From Chloroflexota bacterium (GTDB lineage Bacteria > Chloroflexota > Dehalococcoidia > CAUJGQ01), in the NCBI GenBank assembly GCA_963170165.1, contig CAUJGQ010000138.1, positions 31,690 to 95,689 on the forward strand: a stretch of 64,000 nt of DNA, written 5' to 3'. Positions 24,624 through 33,293 of this stretch are shown here, piece after piece. Under the pieces are notes generated by a model. That model was given only the letters and a program-made list of their open reading frames with translations. It had not been told where the DNA came from and searched no databases. The translations under genes were made by a program, and so were the position numbers. Position 1 is the stretch's first letter. Every line of letters begins with the position of its first letter.

Positions 24624-25829
24624 TCACGGTGCGGCACCGTCAACGCCCAGCGCCCGCAGGCAGCGCGACGCCGCATCTTCGCCACCGACCAATCCACCCT
24701 TGGTCACCACCGCCAGCCCGGCATGGCTGCCGCTGGTTGCGACGGAACGCGCCGCCAGTGGTAGCACGCTCCCCAGCACGGTCAGCCGCGACACCCCCAG
24801 CGCATCCAGGACCGTCCGCGCCGTGTGGCCGCCGGTGAGGTACAGCCCGCCTGCACGGGCCTGGCGGAGCGCTACTACCGCGGCGCGAGCGAGAGCCTGC
24901 GCGGCCTCCTGCTCGGCGCACGGAGCGAAGGCGGGAAGCAGCGCTGCGACCCGCCGCTCCCGGGACAGTACTCCAGCGACGGCACGCGCATCGAGCACGG
25001 GGCGGCCACGCACCGGCACGAGCGAAAGCAGTCCCGCCTGTTCGGCGTGTGCCACCTGCCGTCGGGTAAGCGGTGTGCGACTGCCGAACACCGCGAGCAC
25101 CGGCGCCTGGACGGCGGGCAGCGTAGGAGGTTCACCCCGCCTCTCCGGCAGCAGGCCGCGTGCCCCAGCCAGCGCCAACGTCAGCGGTCCCGGATCGCAC
25201 GGTAGCACTGGCAGATCCGCCGTCCCGGCCGCCAGTACCCTGAGATCATCATCGCGTTCCGCGTCGCAGATGATCACGCGTACACCAGCCGCGACGAGCG
25301 AAGACAGGGCAGACGAGGTGGCGACTGGTCCGCGCCGCACCGTCGCCAGGTCCAAACGACCGAGCGCCACCCCCTGGCCCATCGCCGCCATCACGTCTAC
25401 ATCGGGCTGTCGGTGCACGTACAGCCGCCCGTCTCGCACCGTCCGGCCCAGGGCGGGAAAGGCGGGCGATACCAACGCAATGGCGCCGGGCGGCGCGGCC
25501 TCTAGCGCCGCCGCGATCTCGGCGCGCACATGGCCGCGCAGGGTCGAGTCGAGGCGCTTGGCCACCAGGCCCGCGCCGGTGGTGAATGCCCCGCTTACCG
25601 CCTCATGTATGCACAGCGGGTCCGGCGCCGGCCGGTCGCGCGTGCCGAGATCGATAGCGAGCACATCAGGCGCTGGTGCTGGCCCGCGGGCCGCGGCCGC
25701 CCCTAGCCCAAGCGCCACCCCACACGCCGCACCGCGATCCGCGAACATGGCGGCAGTGCCGGCCGCGCCAGTGAGATCATCGGCCAGCACGACCACGCGG
25801 GGCTTGGTAGCCGCACATACCGAGGTCAT
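24624..25829 (-). CDS. Four-carbon acid sugar kinase family protein (D-threonate/D-erythronate kinase-like)
   Basis: 401 residues, standard for the DUF1537/OtnK/DtnK family. The N-terminal domain begins RVVVLADDLTGAAGTAAMFADRG, the conserved ADDLTGA motif. KRLDSTLRGHVRAEIAAAL is the typical substrate-domain motif. The C-terminal ATP domain has GGLYLTGGHTARTVLDALGV and LAVVTKGGLVGGEDA, near the family's TKSGGFG-type phosphate loop. It phosphorylates four-carbon acid sugars at O4 for the downstream PdxA2. The start overlaps the stop of the prephenate-dehydratase-like gene by 4 bp. Confidence 0.88.
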   Translation of the reverse strand: MTSVCAATKPRVVVLADDLTGAAGTAAMFADRGAACGVALGLGAAAARGPAPAPDVLAIDLGTRDRPAPDPLCIHEAVSGAFTTGAGLVAKRLDSTLRGHVRAEIAAALEAAPPGAIALVSPAFPALGRTVRDGRLYVHRQPDVDVMAAMGQGVALGRLDLATVRRGPVATSSALSSLVAAGVRVIICDAERDDDLRVLAAGTADLPVLPCDPGPLTLALAGARGLLPERRGEPPTLPAVQAPVLAVFGSRTPLTRRQVAHAEQAGLLSLVPVRGRPVLDARAVAGVLSRERRVAALLPAFAPCAEQEAAQALARAAVVALRQARAGGLYLTGGHTARTVLDALGVSRLTVLGSVLPLAARSVATSGSHAGLAVVTKGGLVGGEDAASRCLRALGVDGAAP

Positions 25830-26383
25830 GGCCGGCCCAACACCAGCCAGCGGGTCCAGTTTGCGGCGTCATCCTCGATGTTCTCTGCCAGCACGGCCAG
25901 GCCATACCGCTCGGCAGCGATGGCGGTACAAACCGCGGCGGTATCGGGGCGGCCCTCCTCGGCGACAGCGCGGGCAGCAGCGGCGGTGCTCGGTGTTTGG
26001 GCGTGGGGCACGCCGGGCAGCAGCCGGGTGAGAGCGGCGGCGCAATCAGCCAGCGCTTTCGGGTTAGAGCGCACGAGGCACACCCCCTCCAGGGTAGCGC
26101 CCAGCGGCGCGGCCAGCTGGTAATGGCAGGGCCGCTGGATGGTATCGAGCAGGTGCAGGCCGGATTGGGCCGCCGCCTGTGACTCCGCCGCGATCTCCCC
26201 GCCGAGCGAGGTGGCCACCGCCACCACGGCCACATCGACATCGCCGCGCGCCGCCGCCGCCACCGCTTCCGCGCCGGTGGGGAAGGTGACGAACTCTGGT
26301 GACCGCCAGCCAAGCCGTTCTGCCGCCATCGCCCCGGTCTCATGCGTGAAGGTGCCCTCCGGACCCAGTAGCCCTACCCGCAT
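25826..26383 (-). CDS. Prephenate dehydratase-like protein lacking the ACT domain
   Basis: 185 residues from ATG 26383, which follows GGAGGAG at 6 bases. It carries only the PDT fold: VGLLGPEGTFTHETGA, TFPTGAEAVAAAARGDVD, a middle AAAVA/TSLGG region, TPSTAAAARAVAEEG, and the end AENIEDDAANWTRWLVLG, where the family TRF motif is TRW. Prephenate dehydratase makes phenylpyruvate and is normally fused to a Phe-binding ACT domain, which is absent, so feedback inhibition by that route is not expected. Being first in an operon with the acid sugar kinase and PdxA2 is odd. It may act on another dehydratable acid. Confidence 0.8.
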   Translation of the reverse strand: MRVGLLGPEGTFTHETGAMAAERLGWRSPEFVTFPTGAEAVAAAARGDVDVAVVAVATSLGGEIAAESQAAAQSGLHLLDTIQRPCHYQLAAPLGATLEGVCLVRSNPKALADCAAALTRLLPGVPHAQTPSTAAAARAVAEEGRPDTAAVCTAIAAERYGLAVLAENIEDDAANWTRWLVLGRP

Positions 26384-26431
26384 GGCGCGCTCCTCCTGCG
26401 ACTCCGGTAGTGTAGGACGGGGAGCATCGCC

Positions 26432-26782
26432 ATGACCATGCACAACCCGGAACCAGGGGAGCGCGAGCTGCGGGGGCTGCTCGGCGTGCTGCGCGGGCTG
26501 CGGGCTTTGGCCGAGGGACGGCTGTCCGGGCTCGAGATCGCGCCGGAAGAGTACCTCGCCGATATCTACTGCATCCAGCGGGTGGCCAACCTGCTGGCGA
26601 TGGAGCTGTCCGCGTTGGGGCGGACACTGCGCCGCCAGGGCATGGAGGACGGCGCAGCTGAGGTCCACCGCGTTGAGGCGATCCTTGCCGAGGCCTTCGC
26701 CCGGGCTGGGCTGCGCCTGGATGACTGCATGCTCGTGCTGGCTGACTCCGCCGTCCGTCCCATGCATCAGCGAGAGCGGTAG
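26432..26782 (+). CDS. Helical hypothetical protein, 116 residues
   Basis: ATG 26432 follows GGGGAG at 7 bases. The product is predicted mostly helical, with LRGLLGVLRGLRALAEGRL, SALGRTLRRQG and EAILAEAFARAGLRLDDCM. There is no membrane helix and no recognised motif. It starts 48 bp from the divergent prephenate-dehydratase-like gene and precedes the sensor kinase by about 95 bp. Confidence 0.6.
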   Translation: MTMHNPEPGERELRGLLGVLRGLRALAEGRLSGLEIAPEEYLADIYCIQRVANLLAMELSALGRTLRRQGMEDGAAEVHRVEAILAEAFARAGLRLDDCMLVLADSAVRPMHQRER

Positions 26783-26875
26783 GCAGCGCCAGGCTTGCAG
26801 CGGACGACCGCGGCAACGAAGCGATGCAATGGGCCCGTGCTAGAATCGGGGCACAGTCCACCGCAGGCCGGCCGC

Positions 26876-29557
26876 GTGCAGCCACGAACGCCACCGCCCG
26901 AAACCTCCGCCAGTGCCGCGGTGCTCGCGCACCGCCTGGCACTCCTGGACGCCCTGATCGATGCGCTGGCCGAGACGTCGGCTATGGGTCCACTACTGGA
27001 GCGGGCGCTGACGACCCTCACCGGCGTTGCCGGCGTGGATGCGGGCGCGGTCTTCCTGTGGGACGAGCAGAGCAGTGAACTGCGGCTGGCAGCGCATCGC
27101 GGCGTGAGCGAAGAGCTGGCGCGCGTTTACGCGGAGCGACCAGGGGACAGTCTGTTCCGCGCGGCCTCGCAGGCGGATGCGGCTGCCATTATCTCGGGCG
27201 TCACCACGCAGCAGCAGCCGCGACCGGAGATGCAGCAGGAGGGCTTTCAGTCGTTCGCAATTGTGCCGCTGCACCTGCGCGGCCGGGTGATCGGCGCCAT
27301 GGCCGTGCTTTCACGCACCCTTACCCACTTTGACGGCGGCGATACCGGACTGCTGACACAGTTTGGCAAGCAACTGGGACTGGCGGTGGACCGCGCCCAG
27401 CTGATCGAGCGGGAGCGTCAGCGCGCCGGTCAGCTCCAAATGGTCAGCGAAGTCGGGCGGCGGCTCGGGGCGATCCTCGCGGAAAACGAGCTCCTGGCAG
27501 GCATCGTCCATGACGTGCGCCAGCGCCTCGGCTACCAGTCCGCCAGCCTGCTGCTGGTGGCCGGCGGGGGCCACGAACTAGAGGTGGTGGCCGCCAGCGG
27601 CCTTGACAACGAAACGCTGATCGGCGTGCGGGTTCCGGCTGACCCGGAGCGCAGCATGGCCGGCTGGGCCATTGCCAATCGCGCGCCGTTGCTCGCCAAC
27701 GATGTCACGCAGGAGCCCCGCCACTTTCCCGGCGCCGGCCGTGAGCGCAGCGAACTCACCGTGCCGGTCCATGCCGGCGGCCAGGCGCTCGGCGTGCTGG
27801 ACGTACAGGCCGACCGCACCGGCGCCTTCTCACCGTCAGACGTCGAGGTGCTACAGATCCTCGCCGGGCAAATCGCCGTCGCGCTGGAGAATGCACGGCT
27901 GTACGAGACTGCGCAGCGCTCCTTGCGGCAGATGCGTGCCTTCCAGCGCGTCTCGACCGCCATCACCGGGTCGCTGGATCTGCACGCCACATTAGAGCAC
28001 GCGCTGGACGCGGCGATGGACGTGTTTGACGCCGACCGTGCCGCCCTGTTCGTCGATGAGCCGCAGGCGCACCGCATCAACTTCGTCACGTGGCGCAATC
28101 TCTCGGCCGGCTACCGCAACGCGGTGGTGGACTACTACAACCACAGCGAGTGGCCGGAGGAGTTCGAGACAGCACGACACATCCACGTCCCGGACATCCA
28201 GCGGGCGGCGGTCGTCCCCGAGTTGCAGGAGGTGGCACGACATGAGGGCTTCTGCTCCATGCTGTTCCTGCCGCTGCGCGATGGACGCACCCGCCTCGGT
28301 ACGTTTGTGCTGTACCACGACCGGCCGCGCACCTACAGTGCGGAGGAGCTCGGGTTGGCGTACACCCTGGCGGACCAGACAACCATCGCGATCCGGCACG
28401 CCCGCCTGTACGAGACGGAACGGCGGGCCCGCGAGCAGACCGCCACCATCCTCGCGGCCACCCGCACGGTCAGCCGCTCGCTGGACTTCGACGCCGTGTT
28501 GCAGGATGCGGGTCGCTGTATTGCGGCGGCGCTGAGGCAGCGGGCTTGCGATATCTGGCTGCTGACCGAGGACGGGGAGGCGCTCACCCCGGCACATCGC
28601 ATCGCGGAACAGGCCAATGCAGCCGCCGATGCCGCCTTCCGCGCCTTGCCTGCGGTGCCGTTGCGCGGGCTGCCAGAGCAACGCCGGGCATTACTGGCCG
28701 GCCGGCCCCACATCGTGGAGGAGGCCGAGCTGAGCGAGCGGGAGCGCACCATTCAGCGCGCCTTCCCATTTCGCCGCTACGTCAGCGTACCGCTGGCCGT
28801 GCGCGAGACCGTGCTCGGCATCGTGGCCGTACCCATCCGCGACCCTAACTATTGGGTGCGCGATGACGAGCTGGACGCCGCAACCGCCATCGCCCGCTCC
28901 ACTGCGCTGGCACTGGAGAATGCCCGCCTGTACGAGCAGGCGGCGCAACTGGCCGTCTCCGAGGAGCGGAACCGGCTGGCACGAGAGCTGCACGACAGCG
29001 TCACCCACGCGCTGTTCAGCATGACGCTGATCATTCAAGCGTTGCCACGCATTCTTGAGCGCGACCCGGCACGCGGGCAGGAGCGGATCGAGCGGCTGCA
29101 TGAGCTGGGACGGGGGGCGCTGGCAGAGATGCGGGCGCTGATCTTCCACCTGCGGCCGGCAGCGCTGGCGGAACAAGGGCTAGCGGTGGCCCTGGCCAAG
29201 CACACCGCCGCCTTCGAGAGCCGCGAGGGAGTCCAGGTAGACCTGCAAATCGACGGTGAGCGCCGCCTGCCCCACCGTATCGAGGAGGCGCTGTTCCGTG
29301 TTGCCCAGGAGGCGCTGAACAACGTGGCCAAGCATGCCGCCGCCCGGCGGGTACACATCCGGCTGGCGATCACGGCGGCGCACGCCGAACTGGTGGTACA
29401 GGACGACGGCAGAGGCTTCTCGGCCAGCGAGGCCGGCCCGGGGTTAGGGATGACCAGTATGCAGGAACGGGCGGCACTGCTCGGCGGTGTCTTCCAGGTA
29501 GAGAGCGCACCGGGCAAGGGCACGATGGTGCGTGTGCGCGTCCCTGTCTCCGGTTAG
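26876..29557 (+). CDS. Four-GAF sensor histidine kinase, NarL/DesK (HisKA_3) type
   Basis: About 893 residues, cytoplasmic, with no membrane helix. Four GAF-like domains centre near residues 70, 230, 400 and 580 (for example GAVFLWDEQSSELRLAAHRG, DADRAALFVDEPQAHRINFV, CDIWLLTEDGEALTPAHRIA). HisKA_3 contains EERNRLARELHDSVTHALFS with the phosphorylatable His at about 706. The HATPase domain has EALNNVAKHA (N box) and DDGRGF (G box). A TAGAAT -10-like box at 26841 sits about 30 bases before GTG 26876, so I use that start rather than TTG 26795. A NarL-type response regulator gene lies separately at 57033-57668. Confidence 0.9.
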   Translation: MQPRTPPPETSASAAVLAHRLALLDALIDALAETSAMGPLLERALTTLTGVAGVDAGAVFLWDEQSSELRLAAHRGVSEELARVYAERPGDSLFRAASQADAAAIISGVTTQQQPRPEMQQEGFQSFAIVPLHLRGRVIGAMAVLSRTLTHFDGGDTGLLTQFGKQLGLAVDRAQLIERERQRAGQLQMVSEVGRRLGAILAENELLAGIVHDVRQRLGYQSASLLLVAGGGHELEVVAASGLDNETLIGVRVPADPERSMAGWAIANRAPLLANDVTQEPRHFPGAGRERSELTVPVHAGGQALGVLDVQADRTGAFSPSDVEVLQILAGQIAVALENARLYETAQRSLRQMRAFQRVSTAITGSLDLHATLEHALDAAMDVFDADRAALFVDEPQAHRINFVTWRNLSAGYRNAVVDYYNHSEWPEEFETARHIHVPDIQRAAVVPELQEVARHEGFCSMLFLPLRDGRTRLGTFVLYHDRPRTYSAEELGLAYTLADQTTIAIRHARLYETERRAREQTATILAATRTVSRSLDFDAVLQDAGRCIAAALRQRACDIWLLTEDGEALTPAHRIAEQANAAADAAFRALPAVPLRGLPEQRRALLAGRPHIVEEAELSERERTIQRAFPFRRYVSVPLAVRETVLGIVAVPIRDPNYWVRDDELDAATAIARSTALALENARLYEQAAQLAVSEERNRLARELHDSVTHALFSMTLIIQALPRILERDPARGQERIERLHELGRGALAEMRALIFHLRPAALAEQGLAVALAKHTAAFESREGVQVDLQIDGERRLPHRIEEALFRVAQEALNNVAKHAAARRVHIRLAITAAHAELVVQDDGRGFSASEAGPGLGMTSMQERAALLGGVFQVESAPGKGTMVRVRVPVSG

Positions 29558-29563
29558 CACCGC

Positions 29564-30136
29564 TCAGTCAACAAGCTGGGCGAACAGCTCATCCATCGCC
29601 AGGGTGAACCCTGGCAGCAGGGTGCCACCATCCAACGCATCACCGCGGCCGAGCAGTAGCGGATCGGCGCCGGGGGCGTAGACATCCACCGTCTCGGCAT
29701 CTGGGTCCACTACCCACACCGCGCGGACGCCGTGACGCAGGTAGTACTGAAGCTTGCGGCTCAGCAGCCTGGCGGACTGCTTCGGTGACAGCACCTCGAT
29801 GGCGATGTCCGGCGCAACGCGCAGCACACGGGTGTTACGCGCATCCCCCTGTGGCGCGCGCTCCCCCAGTACCACCACCACATCAGGCACCCAGGCGCGC
29901 TCCGCACCGGACGGCCCAAATACGCAACACCACTCAACCACCGCCTTACCTCGGAGCTTCTGACTCCTCAAGTACTGCGTGAGTACGACTGCAAGATAGA
30001 ACTGCAGCGTCGCGTGCGGGTAGTCCGGCATGTCTTTCTGGTGCACATCCCCACAACCCCAGTACTCACTGGCGGGCTCGGTCTCCGGCCGCTCCAGGAA
30101 CTGCTCCAGGGTCAGCCGGGATGTGGTCGCGGTCAT
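29564..30136 (-). CDS. Uma2 family endonuclease-like protein
   Basis: About 190 residues from MTATTSRLTLEQFLERPE. It contains the Uma2 core: WVPDVVVVLGER, then VAPDIAIEVLSPKQSARLLSRKLQYYLRHGVRAVWVVDPDAETVDVY, with the catalytic-type Asp, Glu (IEVLSP) and Lys/Gln positions present. It is convergent with the sensor kinase (6 bp between stops). The frame is open to 30172, but the internal ATG matches the family start. Confidence 0.88.
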   Translation of the reverse strand: MTATTSRLTLEQFLERPETEPASEYWGCGDVHQKDMPDYPHATLQFYLAVVLTQYLRSQKLRGKAVVEWCCVFGPSGAERAWVPDVVVVLGERAPQGDARNTRVLRVAPDIAIEVLSPKQSARLLSRKLQYYLRHGVRAVWVVDPDAETVDVYAPGADPLLLGRGDALDGGTLLPGFTLAMDELFAQLVD

Positions 30137-30215
30137 CGCGGTTCCTCCGGGTGACACGGGTGGCTGCGCCAAGCATAACGCCCCCGGCTGGTCTGACCGG
30201 CGGTACTAACCACGT

Positions 30216-30244
30216 TTGACGCATGTCCGCCTGCGGCTTAGAGT
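30216..30244 (+). promoter_or_regulatory. Candidate promoter of the alcohol dehydrogenase gene
   Basis: TTGACG (30216-30221) and TAGAGT (30239-30244) are separated by exactly 17 bases, giving a 55-base leader to ATG 30299. Confidence 0.5.
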
Positions 30245-30298
30245 GATTCCGCCTGCCGGGTGGCGAACCGGCGCAAGAGACAGGGGAGGAACTGCAGG

Positions 30299-31378
30299 AT
30301 GAAGGCCGCGATCTTTCACGGACCCCATCAAGACCTGACCATCGAGGATGTCGATATCGATCAGCCGCTCGGGCGCGAGGTGCTGGTACGCACCCTGGCC
30401 AGCGGTGTCTGCCACAGCGACCTGCACTTTGTGGACGGCTTCTATCCGATGCTGGCGCCGGCGATCCTCGGGCACGAGGCGGCGGGCATCGTCGAGGCGG
30501 TAGGCCCGGACGTTACCAGCGTTCGGCCGGGCGATCACGTGATCGCCTGCCTGTCGGTGTTTTGCGGCGCCTGTGACTACTGTCTCACCGGCAAGACGCA
30601 CCTCTGCCCCAACCGCCCGGTGCGCGCCAAAGACCAGACGCCCAAGCTGTCCTGGAACGGCAAACCTGTTACCCAGTTCGCCAGCATCTCTGGCTACGCC
30701 GAGAAAATGCTGATCCACGAAAACGGCGTGGTGGCCGTGCGCAAAGACATGCCGCTGGCGCAGGCGGCGCTGATCGGCTGCGGCGTCACCACCGGCGTGG
30801 GTGCGGCGCTCAACACCGCCAAGGTCGAGCCGGGCTCGACGGTGGCGGTCTTCGGCTGTGGCGGCGTCGGCTTGGCCGCCATCCAGGGGGCGCGGCTGGC
30901 GGGTGCGCGCCAGATCATTGCCGTGGACGTGTTCGAAAACAAGCTGGCCACCGCCCGCCAGCTCGGCGCCACCCACAGCGTCGATGCCTCCTCCGGTGAC
31001 CCGGTGCAGCAGATCCGCGAGATGACCGGCGGCGGTGTGGATTACTCGTTCGAGGCTATCGGCCTGAAGAAGGCGGCCGAGCAGGCGTTCGACTGCATCA
31101 AGGCGGGCGGCACTGCCACGGTCATCGGCATGATCCCGGTCGGTCAGAAGATTGAACTGGACGGCTCGGTCTTCCTGCGCGAGAAGAAGATCCAGGGCAG
31201 CAGCATGGGCTCCAACCGCTTCAAGGTGGACATGCCGCGCTACATCGACTTCTATATGCAGGGCCGCCTCAACCTCGATGACATGGTCACCCGCCGCATT
31301 AAGCTGGAGGATGTCAACGACGCCTTCCGCGCGATGAAGGCTGGTGAGGTCGCCCGGTCCGTGATTATGTTCGAGTAG
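30299..31378 (+). CDS. Zinc-dependent class III-like alcohol dehydrogenase
   Basis: About 359 residues. ATG 30299 follows GGGGAGGA. The catalytic-zinc ligands are in GVCHSDLH and GHEAAGIVEAVG. Structural-zinc cysteines are in CGACDYCLTGKTHLC. The cofactor motif is VAVFGCGGVGLAAIQGARL with a following Asp (AVDVFENKL), indicating NAD preference. FGCGGVG and the long KDQTPKLSWNGKPV loop resemble class III/NDMA-type dehydrogenases. It oxidises primary alcohols or a thiol adduct of formaldehyde. The substrate cannot be fixed. A GC hairpin with T-run follows. Confidence 0.92.
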   Translation: MKAAIFHGPHQDLTIEDVDIDQPLGREVLVRTLASGVCHSDLHFVDGFYPMLAPAILGHEAAGIVEAVGPDVTSVRPGDHVIACLSVFCGACDYCLTGKTHLCPNRPVRAKDQTPKLSWNGKPVTQFASISGYAEKMLIHENGVVAVRKDMPLAQAALIGCGVTTGVGAALNTAKVEPGSTVAVFGCGGVGLAAIQGARLAGARQIIAVDVFENKLATARQLGATHSVDASSGDPVQQIREMTGGGVDYSFEAIGLKKAAEQAFDCIKAGGTATVIGMIPVGQKIELDGSVFLREKKIQGSSMGSNRFKVDMPRYIDFYMQGRLNLDDMVTRRIKLEDVNDAFRAMKAGEVARSVIMFE

Positions 31379-31402
31379 CCGCTCGTCGCATCGTGCGGTC
31401 AT

Positions 31403-31434
31403 GGGGCCTCGGCGCGCGCCGGGGCCCTTTTCGC
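31403..31434 (+). terminator. Rho-independent terminator after the alcohol dehydrogenase
   Basis: GGGGCCTCGGCG pairs with CGCCGGGGCCC (one T-G wobble), followed by TTTT, 25 bp after the stop codon. Confidence 0.8.
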
Positions 31435-31449
31435 ATCAGAGGTTGATGC

Positions 31450-32316
31450 ATGCCGGAGCCCGCGCGGCTGTACGTGCTTATGGCGCGGGAGGCGCCAACG
31501 GCGGTGATACTGCGCCGCGGCCCCACCCGCTGGACGCGCCTGGTTCTGTGGCACACCAGCAGCGACGCGTTTGTTCCGGGTCAGTGGATCGCCGGCCGGG
31601 TGTACGAGCGGCGCTGCGACCTTTCGCCGGACGGCGCCCTGCTGGTCTACTTCCTCAACGCCATAGCCGGCCGCCGCGCCGCGCCCGGCTATACTCACGC
31701 CTGGACCGCCGTTAGCAGGCCGCCTTACTTCACCGCGCTGGCACTGTGGCCCAAAGGCGACGCGTGGCACGGCGGCGGGCTGTTCACCGGCCCGCGCACG
31801 CTGCTGCTCAACCACTGGCCGGTTCAGGCTGTTCCGCATCCCAATCACCTCCCTACCGGGCTTGAAGTCCGGCCCAATCCCATGGCGCACGGGGAGGACG
31901 GGCCGCTGTATCTCCAGCGGTTACGGCGGGATGGCTGGCAGCATGTCCGCGCCGGGGTCCTCTCGCGACGTGACCTGGGGTACGGCGCGGCGGGGCCGGA
32001 GGAGTGGCAGCGCGCCTCACCGGACGGCCGGTGGCTGCTGGTAGAGCGGCTAACGCCGGCCGCGTTCGGACGGCCGGGCGGCTCGCTGCGACCGTATTAC
32101 GACGTGCTTGAGAACGGCGGTACCGAACGGCTGTCGCTCAACCATGCCACGTGGGCGGGCTGGGACCAGCGCGGCCGGCTGGTAGAGGCGCGGGCAGGTG
32201 CGCTGTGGATGTACGAACTGGAGCGCACACCGCCGGCAGCGCGGCTGCTCGCGGACTTCAACGACATGCAGCCGGAACCGCTACCACCTCCTGGCTGGGC
32301 GGCCCTTTGGCCATGA
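31450..32316 (+). CDS. 288-residue hypothetical protein, beta-rich
   Basis: ATG 31450 follows AGAGGTTG. The product is rich in Trp, Tyr, Arg and Gly, with repeated strand-like segments: RRCDLSPDGALLVYFLN, RPPYFTALALWPKGDAWHGG, EWQRASPDGRWLLVERL and WDQRGRLVEARAGALWMYEL. The LSPDG and ASPDG units suggest a small WD40/Tol-like beta-propeller. There is no signal peptide, so it is cytoplasmic. The family is not recognised. Confidence 0.6.
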   Translation: MPEPARLYVLMAREAPTAVILRRGPTRWTRLVLWHTSSDAFVPGQWIAGRVYERRCDLSPDGALLVYFLNAIAGRRAAPGYTHAWTAVSRPPYFTALALWPKGDAWHGGGLFTGPRTLLLNHWPVQAVPHPNHLPTGLEVRPNPMAHGEDGPLYLQRLRRDGWQHVRAGVLSRRDLGYGAAGPEEWQRASPDGRWLLVERLTPAAFGRPGGSLRPYYDVLENGGTERLSLNHATWAGWDQRGRLVEARAGALWMYELERTPPAARLLADFNDMQPEPLPPPGWAALWP

Positions 32317-32370
32317 CAGGGCGTGGCCGGCTGCATGTCGGGCCGCGAACGGCCGGGCGACCAGTTCGGG

Positions 32371-32802
32371 TTACGTCTCTTGCTCGATCACGTAGACGTG
32401 CTTGACGGCGGCGCCTTTCTCCAGCATGGCGGAGACCGGACAGTAGGTGGTGGCAGACAGTTCTACGGCGCGGGCGACGTTTGCTTCGCTCAGGTTGCGG
32501 CCACGGACGGCGTGCTCCACGGTGATCTTTGTGTAGACCTTCGGGTGCTCGGCGGCCCGTTCCACGTCCCGTATGCGGACCTCATAGGCAGTCACATCCT
32601 GACGCATCTTGCGCAGAATGGAAATCACATCCATCGCCGTGCAGGAAGCGAGCGCCACCAGCACCATCTCCATGGGCCGCGGCCCGCGCTCTTGACCGCC
32701 GTTCTCGGGGATGGTATCCAGCGTCAACGTGTGGCCGGAACGGGTGTGGGCGCGAAAGCTCATCCCCTCCAGCAGCTCGGCGCGGGCGGCGTACTCGGTC
32801 AT
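32371..32802 (-). CDS. OsmC/Ohr family protein
   Basis: 143 residues. ATG 32802 follows GGGGG at 7 bases. The typical OsmC segments are present: GPRPMEMVLVALASCTAMDVISILRKM, with the first redox cysteine, and LSATTYCPVSAMLEKG, with the second. These cysteines reduce organic hydroperoxides with help from lipoyl or thiol donors, although the YhfA-like branch is functionally less clear. The protein is cytoplasmic. Confidence 0.92.
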   Translation of the reverse strand: MTEYAARAELLEGMSFRAHTRSGHTLTLDTIPENGGQERGPRPMEMVLVALASCTAMDVISILRKMRQDVTAYEVRIRDVERAAEHPKVYTKITVEHAVRGRNLSEANVARAVELSATTYCPVSAMLEKGAAVKHVYVIEQET

Positions 32803-33293
32803 GGACAGACCCCCATTGGTGAAGTCAGCAGCGCAACACCATCATGCCGCGGCGGTGTGCTACGGGCGAGACACCGCACACGCGGAAGCGCCGGAGCCGC
32901 GACCCCAGGGGGAGCATTGGTGCGGCGCCGGCACTACCGTCTCGGAGAAAGAACCTGGTTAATTGGACCGCCCGCCGGCTCCAACCCGCTGCGTCCGCAG
33001 ATGCGGTCGTGGCAGTGAGGGCACTCCCGGCTGTGCCGGGGGATGGGGCCCTAAGGTGCGGGCTTCAGGACCGCGGGCGGCCCGTTTCACCCTTCCCGGG
33101 GGTTCGGCCTGCTCCGTCTCGGTGCGAGGCGGGGCAACCGGTCTGGTTCTTACTTACCTCCCACCTCGGAAAGCGGCGCCGGTATCGGTCTGGCCGTCGC
33201 TTTCTCTCTCCACCTAGAAGCTAACTCGGTGGGGGTAGCGCGTCTGTCGGGCAAGCTCAGACACCAGCGGCGGGACCCGGCCCGACAGCCGGG
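32803..33293. other. 490-bp GC-rich gap without a gene; candidate structured RNA
   Basis: No convincing ORF on either strand. The DNA is rich in strong complementary runs, such as CTCCCGGCTGTGCCGGGGG and CCTCCCACCTCGG, and has low coding character. On the minus strand, GAACCAGACCG followed 47 bases later by GGGAAGGGTGAAACGG resembles two neighbouring RNase P RNA segments, but the rest of that RNA's core is missing, so I do not call it. A fragment resembling the TPP-riboswitch GAACCTG-TTAAT string on the plus strand also lacks its partner. Candidate unknown ncRNA or decayed sequence. Confidence 0.3.

Noticed and set aside
32930..32980. TPP riboswitch on the plus strand (GAACCTGGTTAATTGG string)
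   Set aside because: The CTGAGA partner segment and a downstream thiamine gene are both absent.
32803..33293. RNase P RNA on the minus strand
   Set aside because: GAACCAGACCG and AAGGGTGAAACGG resemble the RNA, but the conserved GAGGAAAGTCC start, the GTAAGAGC segment and the ACAGAA..GGCTTA end are missing.
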